Source: Anaerolineae bacterium | GTDB taxonomy: Bacteria > Chloroflexota > Anaerolineae > Anaerolineales > Anaerolineaceae | DNA length: 64,000 nucleotides | Assembly (NCBI GenBank): GCA_013178185.1 | Contig: JABLXC010000012.1 | Coordinates: 19,899-83,898, forward strand | Direction of reading: 5' to 3' | Part shown: in pieces, positions 25,357-34,537 of the stretch | How positions within the stretch are numbered: the first letter of the stretch is position 1 | Layout of the letters: each line of letters begins with the position of its first letter | Notes under the pieces: generated by a model | Told to the model about the DNA's origin: nothing | The model's input: the letters and a program-made list of their open reading frames with translations, nothing else | The model's database searches: none | Program-made: the position numbers and the translations under genes

Positions 25357-27361
25357 TTTTAGAAAATACAGCCGACTTATTCTACGGGTAATGATCACGC
25401 TGTTGATGATTGGGCTGGCGGTTGGTCTTTATGGGGATATGCGGGATCGTTTTCTTCCCATCATCCAAAAGGGCACACTGCCACGCTCTTTATTTGTCTC
25501 GCTGGTAATCTGCCTGGCTTTTATTGGTTTAGTCATGGTTCAGACCTGGCAACCGCGCGCTTTTAGTTTTTTAAACCGCCTGCGCGGCGCCCTTGGCTGG
25601 CTGCGATGGGGGGTTGCCCTGGCAATTGGCGCATTCACGAGCTGGTTTTTCCTTTTTACCAAGTGGAGTGAAGTGTTTAGCGGGTTTTATCTTCGTTTGG
25701 TATTTTTGTTGCTCACTTTATGGGTCATGGCCTGGCTGGCAACCCGGGCGCGCCATGAAGTGATGAACTGGCATGCCTTTTTGGTTGCAGGCACCCTTTT
25801 TGGCAGTGTCTTCACCATTGCTAATGCCCTGACGGGCGTCGTGGGGTATCCCTTTGGGATTTTTTGGTCCGAGGGGAATCGGATGTGGGACTATTCTGTC
25901 CTATATGGCCGCAGGCTCTATGATTATCCGCTCGACCAAGTAATCCCGGCCTATATTGACCTGGGGCGTCAGAGCCTGTGGGGTTTGCCGTTCTTGTTTT
26001 CAGGCGTTACGATCACTACTGTGCGTCTGTGGAGTGCCTTTCTCTTTACAATCCCCTATGTTTTTTTAGGCTGGTTTGTCTTTTACAAAATGAAAGATCA
26101 TTTGGGTCTCTGGTTGCTGGCCGGTTTGTGGACGATGCTCTTTTTAAATCAAGGCCCAATTTACACCCCGTTGGTTTGGATTGCAATTTTGGCTATCGCT
26201 ACCCGCTGGATGCCGTTGTGGCTCGGCGCGCTCGTTGTGATTCTTGCCAGTTATTACGCCATTTTTTCGCGTTCAACCTGGATGTTTGCGCCGGGTATCT
26301 GGGCGGCGGTCATTGCTTTTGTTGAAGCCAATCCTAAAGGTGTTCGGACGACTTTTCAGCGTTGGTTGAGAGCGGTTGTGTTCGGCCTGGCTGGTTTGTT
26401 TGGTAGTAACTTTCTTCAGCCGCTCATCGCGTATATTAAGAATTTGGGGCAAGGAGTTGTCATCAGAGGCACTACACAGATAGGCGCCACCATGGGAGCG
26501 ATTGACCGCCAGCCTTTATTGTGGGACCGCCTGCTCCCGAACCCTACCTATCCAACCGGGGTGCTATTTGCCCTTTTGACGGCGGCTGGTCCGTTGATCC
26601 TCTTGCTGATTATCTGTGGCATTCGATGGCGCTGGCGGTTGAATCTGTGGCAAAAGCTGGCACTTTGGGGCAGCTCGCTGGCATTTTTGGTGGTTGGAGT
26701 CATCGTTAGCGTGAAAATTGGCGGCGGCAACAACCTCCACAACCTGGATATGTTCCTCATCAGCCTGGTCTTTGCAGCCGGTCTGGCCTGGGAGGCAGGG
26801 GTATTCTCTTGGGCGCTTAAACCATTTCGTTACACCCCTTTTCTTCACTTTCTCCTGTTTTTGGCGCTTTTTGTCCCTGCTTCGCAAAACATGATGACGG
26901 CTTTGCCTCGCAATTTTCCCCCGCAAGAGCGAGCCGACGAAGCGCTATCCGTGATTCGAGAGGCAATATCTAATGCGGGTCCCTCTGGCCAAATCCTTTT
27001 CATTGACCAGCGCCAGCTCTTGACATTTGGTTTTGTTCCCCGCATCCCGTTGATCCCGGAATACGAGAAGAAACGGATGATGGATGAGGCGATGGCGGAG
27101 AATGCGGCTTACTTTGCGCCTTTCATCCGTGATCTGTCTTCCCATCGTTTTTCCCTGATCATTAGCGAGCCGTTGTGGATAAAGTTTCAGGGCGGCGATT
27201 ATCATTTTGGCAACGAAAACGATGCCTGGGTCAAGTGGGTCTCGATCCCAGTGCTTTGTTATTACCAGCCGGTAGAGACGTTTTTAGACATCGGCGTTCA
27301 GCTCCTGGTGCCCAGGTGGGAACCGCTCAAAGAGCCGGGCGTTGTTTGTCCTATGCCCTGA
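25349..27361 (+). CDS. Polytopic membrane protein, GT39/GT-C-like
   Basis: 670 residues from ATG 25349, chosen because GAGGAAAG lies 3-4 bases upstream; earlier in-frame ATGs at 25322 and 25337 lie deeper in the preceding gene. About 12-13 hydrophobic helices fill residues 10-520, then ~150 soluble residues. The first large loop contains FWSEGNRMWDYSVLYGRRLYD, an arrangement (acidic residue followed by tyrosines) like that of dolichyl/undecaprenyl-phosphate sugar transferases. It overlaps the GT4 gene by 8 bases. A mannosyltransferase-like or polymerase role is inferred only from topology and context. Confidence 0.6.
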   Translation: MFSFRKYSRLILRVMITLLMIGLAVGLYGDMRDRFLPIIQKGTLPRSLFVSLVICLAFIGLVMVQTWQPRAFSFLNRLRGALGWLRWGVALAIGAFTSWFFLFTKWSEVFSGFYLRLVFLLLTLWVMAWLATRARHEVMNWHAFLVAGTLFGSVFTIANALTGVVGYPFGIFWSEGNRMWDYSVLYGRRLYDYPLDQVIPAYIDLGRQSLWGLPFLFSGVTITTVRLWSAFLFTIPYVFLGWFVFYKMKDHLGLWLLAGLWTMLFLNQGPIYTPLVWIAILAIATRWMPLWLGALVVILASYYAIFSRSTWMFAPGIWAAVIAFVEANPKGVRTTFQRWLRAVVFGLAGLFGSNFLQPLIAYIKNLGQGVVIRGTTQIGATMGAIDRQPLLWDRLLPNPTYPTGVLFALLTAAGPLILLLIICGIRWRWRLNLWQKLALWGSSLAFLVVGVIVSVKIGGGNNLHNLDMFLISLVFAAGLAWEAGVFSWALKPFRYTPFLHFLLFLALFVPASQNMMTALPRNFPPQERADEALSVIREAISNAGPSGQILFIDQRQLLTFGFVPRIPLIPEYEKKRMMDEAMAENAAYFAPFIRDLSSHRFSLIISEPLWIKFQGGDYHFGNENDAWVKWVSIPVLCYYQPVETFLDIGVQLLVPRWEPLKEPGVVCPMP

Positions 27362-27373
27362 ACAGGAAATCAC

Positions 27374-28198
27374 ATGGCAGGACTTTCTTATCTTATCCCG
27401 CGTTTCGTCCGCCACATCCTTCCGGACTCCGCCGCCCGGTTTTTGCTCAAGCGTGGCTGGATCATCCGACCAGGCCTCGAAACGCGCGCCCCACTCGAAG
27501 CAGCCCAACGCTATGAGGATTCCCTGGCCGAAATGGGCCGCACGATCCACGGAGGGCGCATCCTCATCCTCGGTTATGGCGGCAAATTTACACTTGGCTG
27601 CGAATTATTACGGCGCGGCGCCAGCCACGTTATCCTGGCGGAGAAAGAAGCTTTTTTTGATCATCGCAGCAACCTTGCACTGTTGCCCGAATTCGAGGGT
27701 TATTTGAAAGAGGAAAATGGGCGCGTTATTCCCAATCCGCAGGTTCTCACTTTGCTGCATGGGGATATCCGTCGCTTTGCTGCCACAGGGGAAGTCCAGC
27801 CGGTGGATTACGTCTTTTCCAATTCGGTTTACGAGCATCTTGGAGATGTTGAAGGAATTACCGCCGCCCTGGCCCGGCTCTCCAATTCAGAAGCGATTCA
27901 TCTGCATTTTGTTGATCTGCGCGATCATTTCTTCAAATACCCCTTTGAAATGCTTTGCTATTCTCAAGAGGTATGGCAGCGCTGGTTGAACCCGACCAGC
28001 AATCATAACCGCTGCCGGCTGCACGATTACCGGCGTGTGTTTCAGCAGTATTTTCAGCGGGTGGAGGTTATCGTCCTGGAGCGCGATCTTCCGGCTTTCT
28101 ACCTTGCCAGGCCCCGCATCCGTCCTGAATTTCTGACCGGCGATGATGAGATTGACTCTGTCACGCTCATCAAGATTATCGCCTCTTTGAAAAAGTGA
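27374..28198 (+). CDS. SAM-dependent methyltransferase-like protein
   Basis: 274 residues. The Rossmann glycine loop reads ILGYGGKFTLGCELLRRG (~residue 60), an unusual motif I because the acidic residue before the loop is replaced; VILAEKE supplies the acidic ribose contact and SNSVYEHLGDVEG matches motif IV. The C-terminal half contains HLHFVDLRDHFFKYPF and many aromatic residues. It starts 12 bases after the membrane protein and is the last gene with an evident glycan link. Methylation of a terminal sugar is a reasonable guess; loss of enzymatic activity cannot be ruled out. Confidence 0.62.
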   Translation: MAGLSYLIPRFVRHILPDSAARFLLKRGWIIRPGLETRAPLEAAQRYEDSLAEMGRTIHGGRILILGYGGKFTLGCELLRRGASHVILAEKEAFFDHRSNLALLPEFEGYLKEENGRVIPNPQVLTLLHGDIRRFAATGEVQPVDYVFSNSVYEHLGDVEGITAALARLSNSEAIHLHFVDLRDHFFKYPFEMLCYSQEVWQRWLNPTSNHNRCRLHDYRRVFQQYFQRVEVIVLERDLPAFYLARPRIRPEFLTGDDEIDSVTLIKIIASLKK

Positions 28199-28208
28199 CC
28201 CGTCTTTT

Positions 28209-29939
28209 ATGAATAACGCTGAACTTGCTGATGTTTTTGACCGTATTGCCAGCCTGTTAGAAATTAAGGGCGAAATGGCATTTAAGACGTTGGCTTATCG
28301 CCGCGCAGCCGAAAGTCTGCGAAGCATGGTGGAAGATATTCATTCGCTGCGCGCGTCTGGCCGCCTGGACGAAATTCCGGGCGTCGGCAAAGCCATTGCT
28401 CAAAAAATAGAAGAATTGTTGGATACCGGACAGTTGCGTTATTTGAACCGTCTTGAAGAGGAAGTCCCGCCTTCGTTGATCGAACTGCTCAACATCCCAG
28501 ATGTAGGTCCAAAGAAAGTTGCCTTATTCTGGCAAAGAGCGGGCATCACCACCCTGGACGCTCTGGAAACCGCTGCCAGGGAAGGCCGGTTGCGAGACCT
28601 GCCGGGGATGGGGCCAAAATCCGAAATCCGCTTGTTGGAGGGAATAAAGGCTTACCGTTGCAGCATCCGGCGCGTTCCTTTGCCGGTTGCCCGCACGCTG
28701 GCGCGCCCCTGGCTGAAATGGCTGGAGAGCCAGCCGGGTGTGACTCAGGCTCAGGCGGCCGGCAGCTTGCGCCGCTGGAAGCCGGATATTGGCGACCTGG
28801 ATATTGTTTTTGCCTCTGATCATCCTGCTCCAGTGATGCAAGGTTTGACACAAAAAAAGGAAGTTCACCGCGTTTTGGCTCAGGGGGAGTATAAATCGAG
28901 CATCGAGCTGGAGGATGGGCTTCGTTTGCAGTTTTGGTGCCAACCTCCAGAGCGGTTTGGCTCTTTGCTGCAATTTGTGACCGGATCGAAGGCACATAAT
29001 GTCCGCCTGCGTGAATTTGCTCAGAAGGTGGGCTTCTCCCTCTCGGAACGTGGTTTGTTGGATCGTAGCGGCGTTGAACACCTCTGTGCAGCGGAAGAAG
29101 ACGTTTATGAGAAGGTAGGTCTTCCCTGGATCCCGCCGGAGTTGCGCGAAGACCGCGGAGAAATACAAGCCGCAATGCAGCGCCGGTTGCCCAACCTGAT
29201 CCGGTTTGAAGATTTGGTGGCCGATCTGCACCTCCATACAAACTGGAGCGATGGAGAGGGAAGCATCGAAGAAATGGTTTCTGCCGCACAGCAGATCGGA
29301 CGGCGGTTGCTGGCCGTAACCGATCACTCCTTCCTTATAAAAGTAGATGAAGGCTCCTCGTTTGATAAGCTGGAGCGCCAGCGTGCAGAAATCGAAAAGC
29401 TTCGCAGCCAATTGGGTGGCGATTTCATCCTGCTTCATGGCGCTGAAGTTGATATCCTTTCCGATGGTTCGCTCGATCTTGCTGATGAGGTGCTTCAACA
29501 ACTCGATATCGTTGTTGCTTCACTGCATTTTGGTTTGAACCAGCCTCGCCAGGTGATTACAAACCGCCTGCTGAATGCTATTCGAAATCCCTACGTTGAT
29601 ATCATCGCTCATCCGAGCGGTCGCTCCCTGCCCGATTTTGAAGGCGCAGACCTGGATTGGGAGGCAGTCTTTTCCGCTGCCCGCGAGTACAACGTTGCGC
29701 TTGAGATCAATTCCAACCCTGCGCATCTGGATTTAGATGAAGCGCATGCCCGCAGAGCGGCAGAACAGGGTTTGCTCTTGTGTATTAACAGCGATTCCCA
29801 TGCGCCCCGCCAGTTGGGGCGCGAGTATGGTGTGGCCGTAGCGCGGCGCGCATGGATCGAACCCCGCCAGGTGTTGAACGCTTGGCCGGCAGACCAGATC
29901 CTGGAATGGTTGAAGAATCACAGGTCAAGGAAACGCTAA
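28209..29939 (+). CDS. polX: DNA polymerase/3'-5' exonuclease PolX
   Basis: 576 residues, full length for bacterial PolX. The N-terminal half is a family X polymerase: 8-kDa domain with two helix-hairpin-helix motifs (LDEIPGVGKAIAQKI, LLNIPDVGPKKV) and the palm metal site in KPDIGDLDIVFA. The C-terminal PHP phosphoesterase domain has DLHLHTNWSDGEGS (~residue 340), HGAEVDIL, IIAHPSGR and INSDSHAP, the metal ligands of the exonuclease. It fills short gaps in base-excision repair in the cytoplasm. It begins 10 bases after the methyltransferase without a clear ribosome binding site, so it may be transcribed with the locus although functionally unrelated. Confidence 0.93.
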   Translation: MNNAELADVFDRIASLLEIKGEMAFKTLAYRRAAESLRSMVEDIHSLRASGRLDEIPGVGKAIAQKIEELLDTGQLRYLNRLEEEVPPSLIELLNIPDVGPKKVALFWQRAGITTLDALETAAREGRLRDLPGMGPKSEIRLLEGIKAYRCSIRRVPLPVARTLARPWLKWLESQPGVTQAQAAGSLRRWKPDIGDLDIVFASDHPAPVMQGLTQKKEVHRVLAQGEYKSSIELEDGLRLQFWCQPPERFGSLLQFVTGSKAHNVRLREFAQKVGFSLSERGLLDRSGVEHLCAAEEDVYEKVGLPWIPPELREDRGEIQAAMQRRLPNLIRFEDLVADLHLHTNWSDGEGSIEEMVSAAQQIGRRLLAVTDHSFLIKVDEGSSFDKLERQRAEIEKLRSQLGGDFILLHGAEVDILSDGSLDLADEVLQQLDIVVASLHFGLNQPRQVITNRLLNAIRNPYVDIIAHPSGRSLPDFEGADLDWEAVFSAAREYNVALEINSNPAHLDLDEAHARRAAEQGLLLCINSDSHAPRQLGREYGVAVARRAWIEPRQVLNAWPADQILEWLKNHRSRKR

Positions 29940-29966
29940 AAAACTTAAAGGACAATCTAAAGAAGA

Positions 29967-30521
29967 ATGACGCTTAAACGGACATCTTTTTTGCTTATTA
30001 TGATGGTTTGGGTTGCATCGGCATGTTCTCTCTTATTTCCGCTGGACAATGCCCCAGCAGCGGAGTCCGGCGCGCTGCCTGTTCAACTCACGACTACGCC
30101 TGTGCAGGAATCTGGGAAAGATATTTCACCATCTCCGCAGCCGGTAGAGGCCGCTTTAACACCAGCCGTCGCGGGCGGTGGCCCTGATGTCGGCGGCGGC
30201 GGCGAAGTTTATCCACAAACCCCGGAGATGGTAGTCAATGCTTTTCTGACTGCTTATCAAGACAATCCGGTGGAAATGTCCTCTTTCTTGGGCGCTGCCC
30301 GTTTGCTGTCCATGCCTGAGGGCGGCGTCAACGCCTTGTTGGGGGTCACGGGAAAGCTGGAGGGATTTGCCATCCAATCCGCTGCGGTCAACCCGGATCC
30401 ACCTGAGGCGCTCCTGGAAGTGGGACTGGCGGTTGATGGATCGGAAATGAGGCGGCGTTTTCATTTGTCTTTCGAGAATGGCCGTTGGGTCATTGAAAAT
30501 ATCGAAACCATTGTCCCTTGA
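29967..30521 (+). CDS. Predicted lipoprotein, unknown function
   Basis: 184 residues. A signal peptide of about 20 residues ends in the lipobox VASAC, so the mature protein should be lipid-anchored at Cys20. Residues ~25-75 are rich in Pro, Thr and Gln and are probably an extended linker. The C-terminal ~100 residues form a small alpha/beta domain (TPEMVVNAFLTAYQDN ... RRFHLSFENGRWVIENI) resembling NTF2-like or DUF4878-type lipoprotein domains. It follows polX by 27 bases and may share its transcript. No catalytic residues are recognised. Confidence 0.7.
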   Translation: MTLKRTSFLLIMMVWVASACSLLFPLDNAPAAESGALPVQLTTTPVQESGKDISPSPQPVEAALTPAVAGGGPDVGGGGEVYPQTPEMVVNAFLTAYQDNPVEMSSFLGAARLLSMPEGGVNALLGVTGKLEGFAIQSAAVNPDPPEALLEVGLAVDGSEMRRRFHLSFENGRWVIENIETIVP

Positions 30522-30582
30522 TACCCGATGTGAGCATTCGCCGGGAGAGTGTTCGCTGCGGCGCAGCCGTTCGATCATTCTA

Positions 30583-30639
30583 TGGTATACTCACGCCCGG
30601 TGTACGTCCATCTTTTCCCTTTCATGAGTCAGGTATAAT
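30583..30639 (+). promoter_or_regulatory. Two candidate -10 boxes upstream of glgP
   Basis: TGG-TATACT (extended -10; TATACT at 30586-30591) and a perfect TATAAT at 30634-30639 lie between the lipoprotein stop and the phosphorylase. Neither has a convincing -35. The second is about 48 bases before ATG 30682, a plausible leader length. Confidence 0.42.
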
Positions 30640-30681
30640 CGAAGGCGGCTTTGCCTGTTTATGACAACCAGGAAATTAATC

Positions 30682-32868
30682 ATGCCAAAATTTAAACGCG
30701 ATATTCCTAACCATTTTAGCCTGCCGCGCCGTATCGCGCGTCTGGGTGAGATGGCTTATAACCTTTGGTGGTGCTGGAACGCTGATGCGCAAATGCTCTT
30801 TTCGCTCATCAATAAAACGCTTTGGGAACAGCTTAACCACAACCCTGTCATTTTCTTAAAGACGGTGGATCGCTATTTTCTTAACGCGGTGACCAATGAC
30901 CGCTATTACCTGGATCTTTATGACCGCGTCCTGGCCAAATTTGATCAATACCTGCAATCTAAAAACCTCTGGTTTGGAGCAGCATATCCAGGGCAAAGCG
31001 GCCGTCTGGCTGCATATTTCTCATTCGAATTTGGGTTACACGAGTCGCTTCCAGTCTATGCTGGCGGGCTGGGTGTTCTTTCCGGCGATCATTTGAAAGA
31101 AGCCAGCGACCTGGGGCTTCCCCTGGTTGGGGTAGGATTTATCTATACCGAGGGTTATTTTACTCAGCATATTACCGAAGACGGTTGGCAGGAAACCCTC
31201 ATCACACATCTCGATCTTGCGAACATGCCGGTTATCCCCCTTGTGGATGAATCCAATCAACCTGCCCGTATTATCGTCGAATTGCCGGGTCGCCAGGTTG
31301 CGGCTCGCATCTGGCAGGTTCAGGTAGGGAGAATTCCGCTGTACCTGCTGGATACCAACGTTGGAGAGAATTCTACAAGCGACCGGCAGCTCACGGCACG
31401 TTTGTATAGCAACGATCCCGAAGTCCGCATTTCTCAGGAAATCTTGTTAGGCGTTGGGGGAGTACGGGCTTTACGCCTGTTAGGGCACGATCCCGATATC
31501 TGGCACATGAACGAGGGACATTCTGCTTTTCTTTCATTGGAACGGGCGCGCGAGCTGATTGCCCAGGGCTTGACTTTTCAACAAGCGGTGGAGCGCATTC
31601 GGGCAAGCAATATCTTCACAACCCATACCCCTGTCCCGGCAGGCAATGATCAATTTCCTCTGTGGTTGGTGGAGAAGTATTTCTCTCAATTTTGGCCGCA
31701 GTTGAACCTCAGCCGTGATGAGTTTATAGAACTGGCGCGCCATACTCAACCCTGGGGAGAGATGTTCAGTATGCCGGTGCTGGCTTTGCGCCTTTCGGAG
31801 CATCGAAATGCGGTTTCAGAACTACATGGCCGGGTCTCTCGAAAGATGTGGCAGTTTCTGTGGCCCGACCGGGATGTTGATAATGTTCCGATTACCCACG
31901 TCACCAATGGCGTTCACACTTCTACCTGGTTGGCCCGTCGCCTGGGGCTGTTATTTGACCGCTATTTGGGGGCTGATTGGTTGGATCGCCTGGACGATCC
32001 CGATCTGTGGGCTGGGGTCGAGAATATCCCTGATGGTGAAATCTGGTTGGTTCGCCAGCACCTCAAGCGGAAGCTGTTGAATTTTGCCAACGAGCGCGCC
32101 CGCCGTCAGTGGCTGGCCGGCGGCACCCATCCAGTACAGATCGTCGCGGGCGGTGTTTTACTGGAGCCTTATTCGCTTACGATCGGGTTTGCCCGACGCT
32201 TTGCCACCTACAAGCGTGGGAATTTGATTTTGAGCGATCTCGACCGTCTTTTGCGGATTATCAACAATCCCCAGATGCCGGTGCAGATTATTTTTGCTGG
32301 CAAGGCTCACCCTGCGGATGAACCCGGCAAGCTGATCATCCAGCAAGTTTATCGGGTGGTCAAAGATCATAAATCCGGCGGACGCCTGGTTTTTCTCGAA
32401 GACTACGATATGAACCTGGCTCGTTATCTTGTTCAGGGTGTTGATGTCTGGCTCAACACTCCCCGGAGGCCGAATGAGGCTTCTGGCACTTCCGGCATGA
32501 AAGCTGCGATCAACGGCGTCTTGAACTTTTCGGTTTTGGATGGCTGGTGGCATGAGGCTTACAACGGCCGTAACGGCTGGGCAATTGGGAACGATAAGGA
32601 TTTTGGGGATATCGAGCAGCAGGATGCGGCCGATGCTGCCAGCCTGTATGACGCGCTGGAAAAGGAAATCGTCCCACTTTACTATTATGGACGTAACAGC
32701 TCTGGTTTGCCGACTGAATGGATCGCTCGAATGAAGGAAAGTATCCGCACCCTGGTGCCCCAGTTCAGTATGCGGCGGATGCTCAAGGAATATACCAGCC
32801 AGCTTTACCAGCCAGCGCTGCTGGAAACTGAATCGGAAGCGGCGCTATCTTCAGAACAGGGAGGCTAG
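30682..32868 (+). CDS. glgP: Alpha-glucan (glycogen/maltodextrin) phosphorylase
   Basis: 728 residues from ATG 30682, preceded by AGGAAA; an ATG at 30661 is in frame but lacks a ribosome binding site. It belongs to the shorter GT35 alpha-glucan phosphorylase group. Visible are YFSFEFGLHESLPVYAGGLGVL near the N-terminus, MNEGHSAFLSLERA, FTTHTPVPAGNDQF, IGFARRFATYKR, and the PLP-lysine region SGTSGMKAAINGVLN followed by SVLDGWW. It releases glucose-1-phosphate from storage or dietary glucans in the cytoplasm. The next gene starts 2 bases after its stop. No other glycogen gene is present in the window. Confidence 0.93.
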   Translation: MPKFKRDIPNHFSLPRRIARLGEMAYNLWWCWNADAQMLFSLINKTLWEQLNHNPVIFLKTVDRYFLNAVTNDRYYLDLYDRVLAKFDQYLQSKNLWFGAAYPGQSGRLAAYFSFEFGLHESLPVYAGGLGVLSGDHLKEASDLGLPLVGVGFIYTEGYFTQHITEDGWQETLITHLDLANMPVIPLVDESNQPARIIVELPGRQVAARIWQVQVGRIPLYLLDTNVGENSTSDRQLTARLYSNDPEVRISQEILLGVGGVRALRLLGHDPDIWHMNEGHSAFLSLERARELIAQGLTFQQAVERIRASNIFTTHTPVPAGNDQFPLWLVEKYFSQFWPQLNLSRDEFIELARHTQPWGEMFSMPVLALRLSEHRNAVSELHGRVSRKMWQFLWPDRDVDNVPITHVTNGVHTSTWLARRLGLLFDRYLGADWLDRLDDPDLWAGVENIPDGEIWLVRQHLKRKLLNFANERARRQWLAGGTHPVQIVAGGVLLEPYSLTIGFARRFATYKRGNLILSDLDRLLRIINNPQMPVQIIFAGKAHPADEPGKLIIQQVYRVVKDHKSGGRLVFLEDYDMNLARYLVQGVDVWLNTPRRPNEASGTSGMKAAINGVLNFSVLDGWWHEAYNGRNGWAIGNDKDFGDIEQQDAADAASLYDALEKEIVPLYYYGRNSSGLPTEWIARMKESIRTLVPQFSMRRMLKEYTSQLYQPALLETESEAALSSEQGG

Positions 32869-32869
32869 G

Positions 32870-33397
32870 ATGGAAGTATTTCTCTCTCCAGAGGCGTGGC
32901 TTTCCGCGCTGACCATTTTTTCTTTGCGCCTTGCAGATATGTCATTGGATACTATCCGGGTGTTATTCGTTGTGCGCGGCCGCAAAGGGTTGGTATGGGT
33001 CTTGGGCGCAATACAATCTCTGGTCTTTGTAATCGCCATTACGCGGGTGCTTGCCAATCTGAATAACCCCTTAAATATTATTGGCTATGCTTTTGGTTTT
33101 GCGACAGGAAATTTCATCGGAATGATGATAGAAGAGCGTCTGGCGATCGGCCATATCCATCTCACGGTCATCTCCTCTTCGCGCGGGGCTGCAATCTCGG
33201 ATAAGTTGCGCGCCGATGGCTTTGCCGTGACCGAAATCCCGGCCCGCGGCAAAAATGGCATGGTGTCTGTGCTGCATTGCGACGTGTTTCGGAAAGATGT
33301 TGATCGTGTCGAGATGCTCATCCTGGAAACGGACCCAGAGGCTTTCGTTACCGCCGAGGATGTGCGCCCGGTGCGGCGGGGTTTCTGGCGGGCTTAG
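32870..33397 (+). CDS. DUF5698/DUF2179 (UPF0316-type) membrane protein
   Basis: 175 residues. Three hydrophobic helices occupy residues ~8-100 (LSALTIFSLRLADMSLDTIRV, LVFVIAITRVL, IGYAFGFATGNFIGMMIEE), followed by a cytoplasmic ferredoxin-like domain (~105-165) with HLTVISSSRG and GMVSVLHCDVFR. The pattern matches the UPF0316 family, whose function is unknown; the DUF2179-like domain is thought to bind a small ligand. The start is 2 bases after the glgP stop with GGGAGG upstream, so the two are cotranscribed. The stop nearly touches the convergent solute-binding-protein gene. Confidence 0.82.
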   Translation: MEVFLSPEAWLSALTIFSLRLADMSLDTIRVLFVVRGRKGLVWVLGAIQSLVFVIAITRVLANLNNPLNIIGYAFGFATGNFIGMMIEERLAIGHIHLTVISSSRGAAISDKLRADGFAVTEIPARGKNGMVSVLHCDVFRKDVDRVEMLILETDPEAFVTAEDVRPVRRGFWRA

Positions 33398-33403
33398 GAT
33401 GAT

Positions 33404-34537
33404 TTAAGATTCGGTCAACTTCCTGACCGTTGTCCATTTTCCGTCCTTGACCTGCATCAGGTACAGAGGCCGGGTGACATCGCCGTAAGGGTTGATGGAG
33501 ATGCTCCCTGCCAGCCCTTCGAAATTCTGGATGCTGCGCAACGCATCAGGTAACCCCTGAAAATCGCCATTGCACCGCCTTAGCGCCTCTATCAGGATTG
33601 CCGCTGCTTCGTACCCCTGTGCGGCTCCAAAATTTGGCTCGGTCCCAAAGGTTGCTTTGTATTCTTGCCGGAATTGTTCCATGGTGGGCGCAGGATTGTT
33701 GATATCGAAAGAGGAAATCATTTGCACCCCTTCAATGGCATGTCCGCCGTTTTGCAGAAAAGCTTCCGAATACGCCCAATCAGAAGAGAAGATTTGAACT
33801 CCCCATTCCATCAGCCGGGCCTTTTGTGCCAGGAAGGCGGTGTTGACTGCCGAAGCGACCAGCAACAACCCTTCTGGCTCTGAAGCGCGCGCCTGTTCCA
33901 AAATCGGGTTAAAATCCGGCTGGCTCGCGCTGGAAAAATCAAGGATCGTTGTGATGTTTCCGCCCAGTTCAGCGAAGCTCGAAGCGAAGGTTTCAACATA
34001 GGTTCTCGAATAAGAGGCGTTATCCTCATCGTAGATGACAGCCATATTGTGGATTCCCTGTTCCTGGATGTGTTTTGCCAGGGCGCGAGTGTCGCGCTCA
34101 TTGTCGCCTACGATGCGGAAAAAAAGATCGTCTTTTCCGGTCAGTTCGACGCTGGTAGAAGTGGCGCTTAATAGAACCACCCCTGCTGGTTGTGTGACGG
34201 ATAGCCCGGCCAGGCTTTGTTGGCTGGTAACGTGACCGATGATGGCGATCACCCCTGCTTCGATGAGTTCGCGGTCCACTTGCTGTGCGACTTCTGGGAT
34301 ACCCTGGTCGTCTTTGACGATCATCTCGATGAGCTGCCTGTTGATCCCGCCGCTGCGGTTGGCCGCATCGAGCGCGAGTTTCGCGCCGTTACGAATCTGC
34401 ACCCCCAGATCGCCTTCTTTGCCGCTTAGCTCCAGCGCTGCTCCAATGCGGATGGGTTGCTGTTGCCTACAGCCGCTGGTAATACCTATTCCCAATATTG
34501 AGATTGCAAGCAGTATGATCCTGGCAGGGAATTTCAT
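33404..34537 (-). CDS. ABC transporter substrate-binding lipoprotein, branched-chain amino acid (LivJ/LivK) family
   Basis: 377 residues. The signal peptide ends in the lipobox ITSGC at Cys23. The mature protein has the type 1 periplasmic-binding fold: IRIGAALELSGKEGDLG, NGAKLALDAANRSGGINR, IIGHVTSQQSLA, and VIYDEDNASYSRTYVETF. Family members bind amino acids, amides or urea for an ABC importer or a sensor. No permease or ATPase gene is near, so it is an orphan receptor here. It overlaps the nfeD stop by 4 bases and ends 6 bases from the convergent membrane-protein gene. Confidence 0.87.
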   Translation of the reverse strand: MKFPARIILLAISILGIGITSGCRQQQPIRIGAALELSGKEGDLGVQIRNGAKLALDAANRSGGINRQLIEMIVKDDQGIPEVAQQVDRELIEAGVIAIIGHVTSQQSLAGLSVTQPAGVVLLSATSTSVELTGKDDLFFRIVGDNERDTRALAKHIQEQGIHNMAVIYDEDNASYSRTYVETFASSFAELGGNITTILDFSSASQPDFNPILEQARASEPEGLLLVASAVNTAFLAQKARLMEWGVQIFSSDWAYSEAFLQNGGHAIEGVQMISSFDINNPAPTMEQFRQEYKATFGTEPNFGAAQGYEAAAILIEALRRCNGDFQGLPDALRSIQNFEGLAGSISINPYGDVTRPLYLMQVKDGKWTTVRKLTES

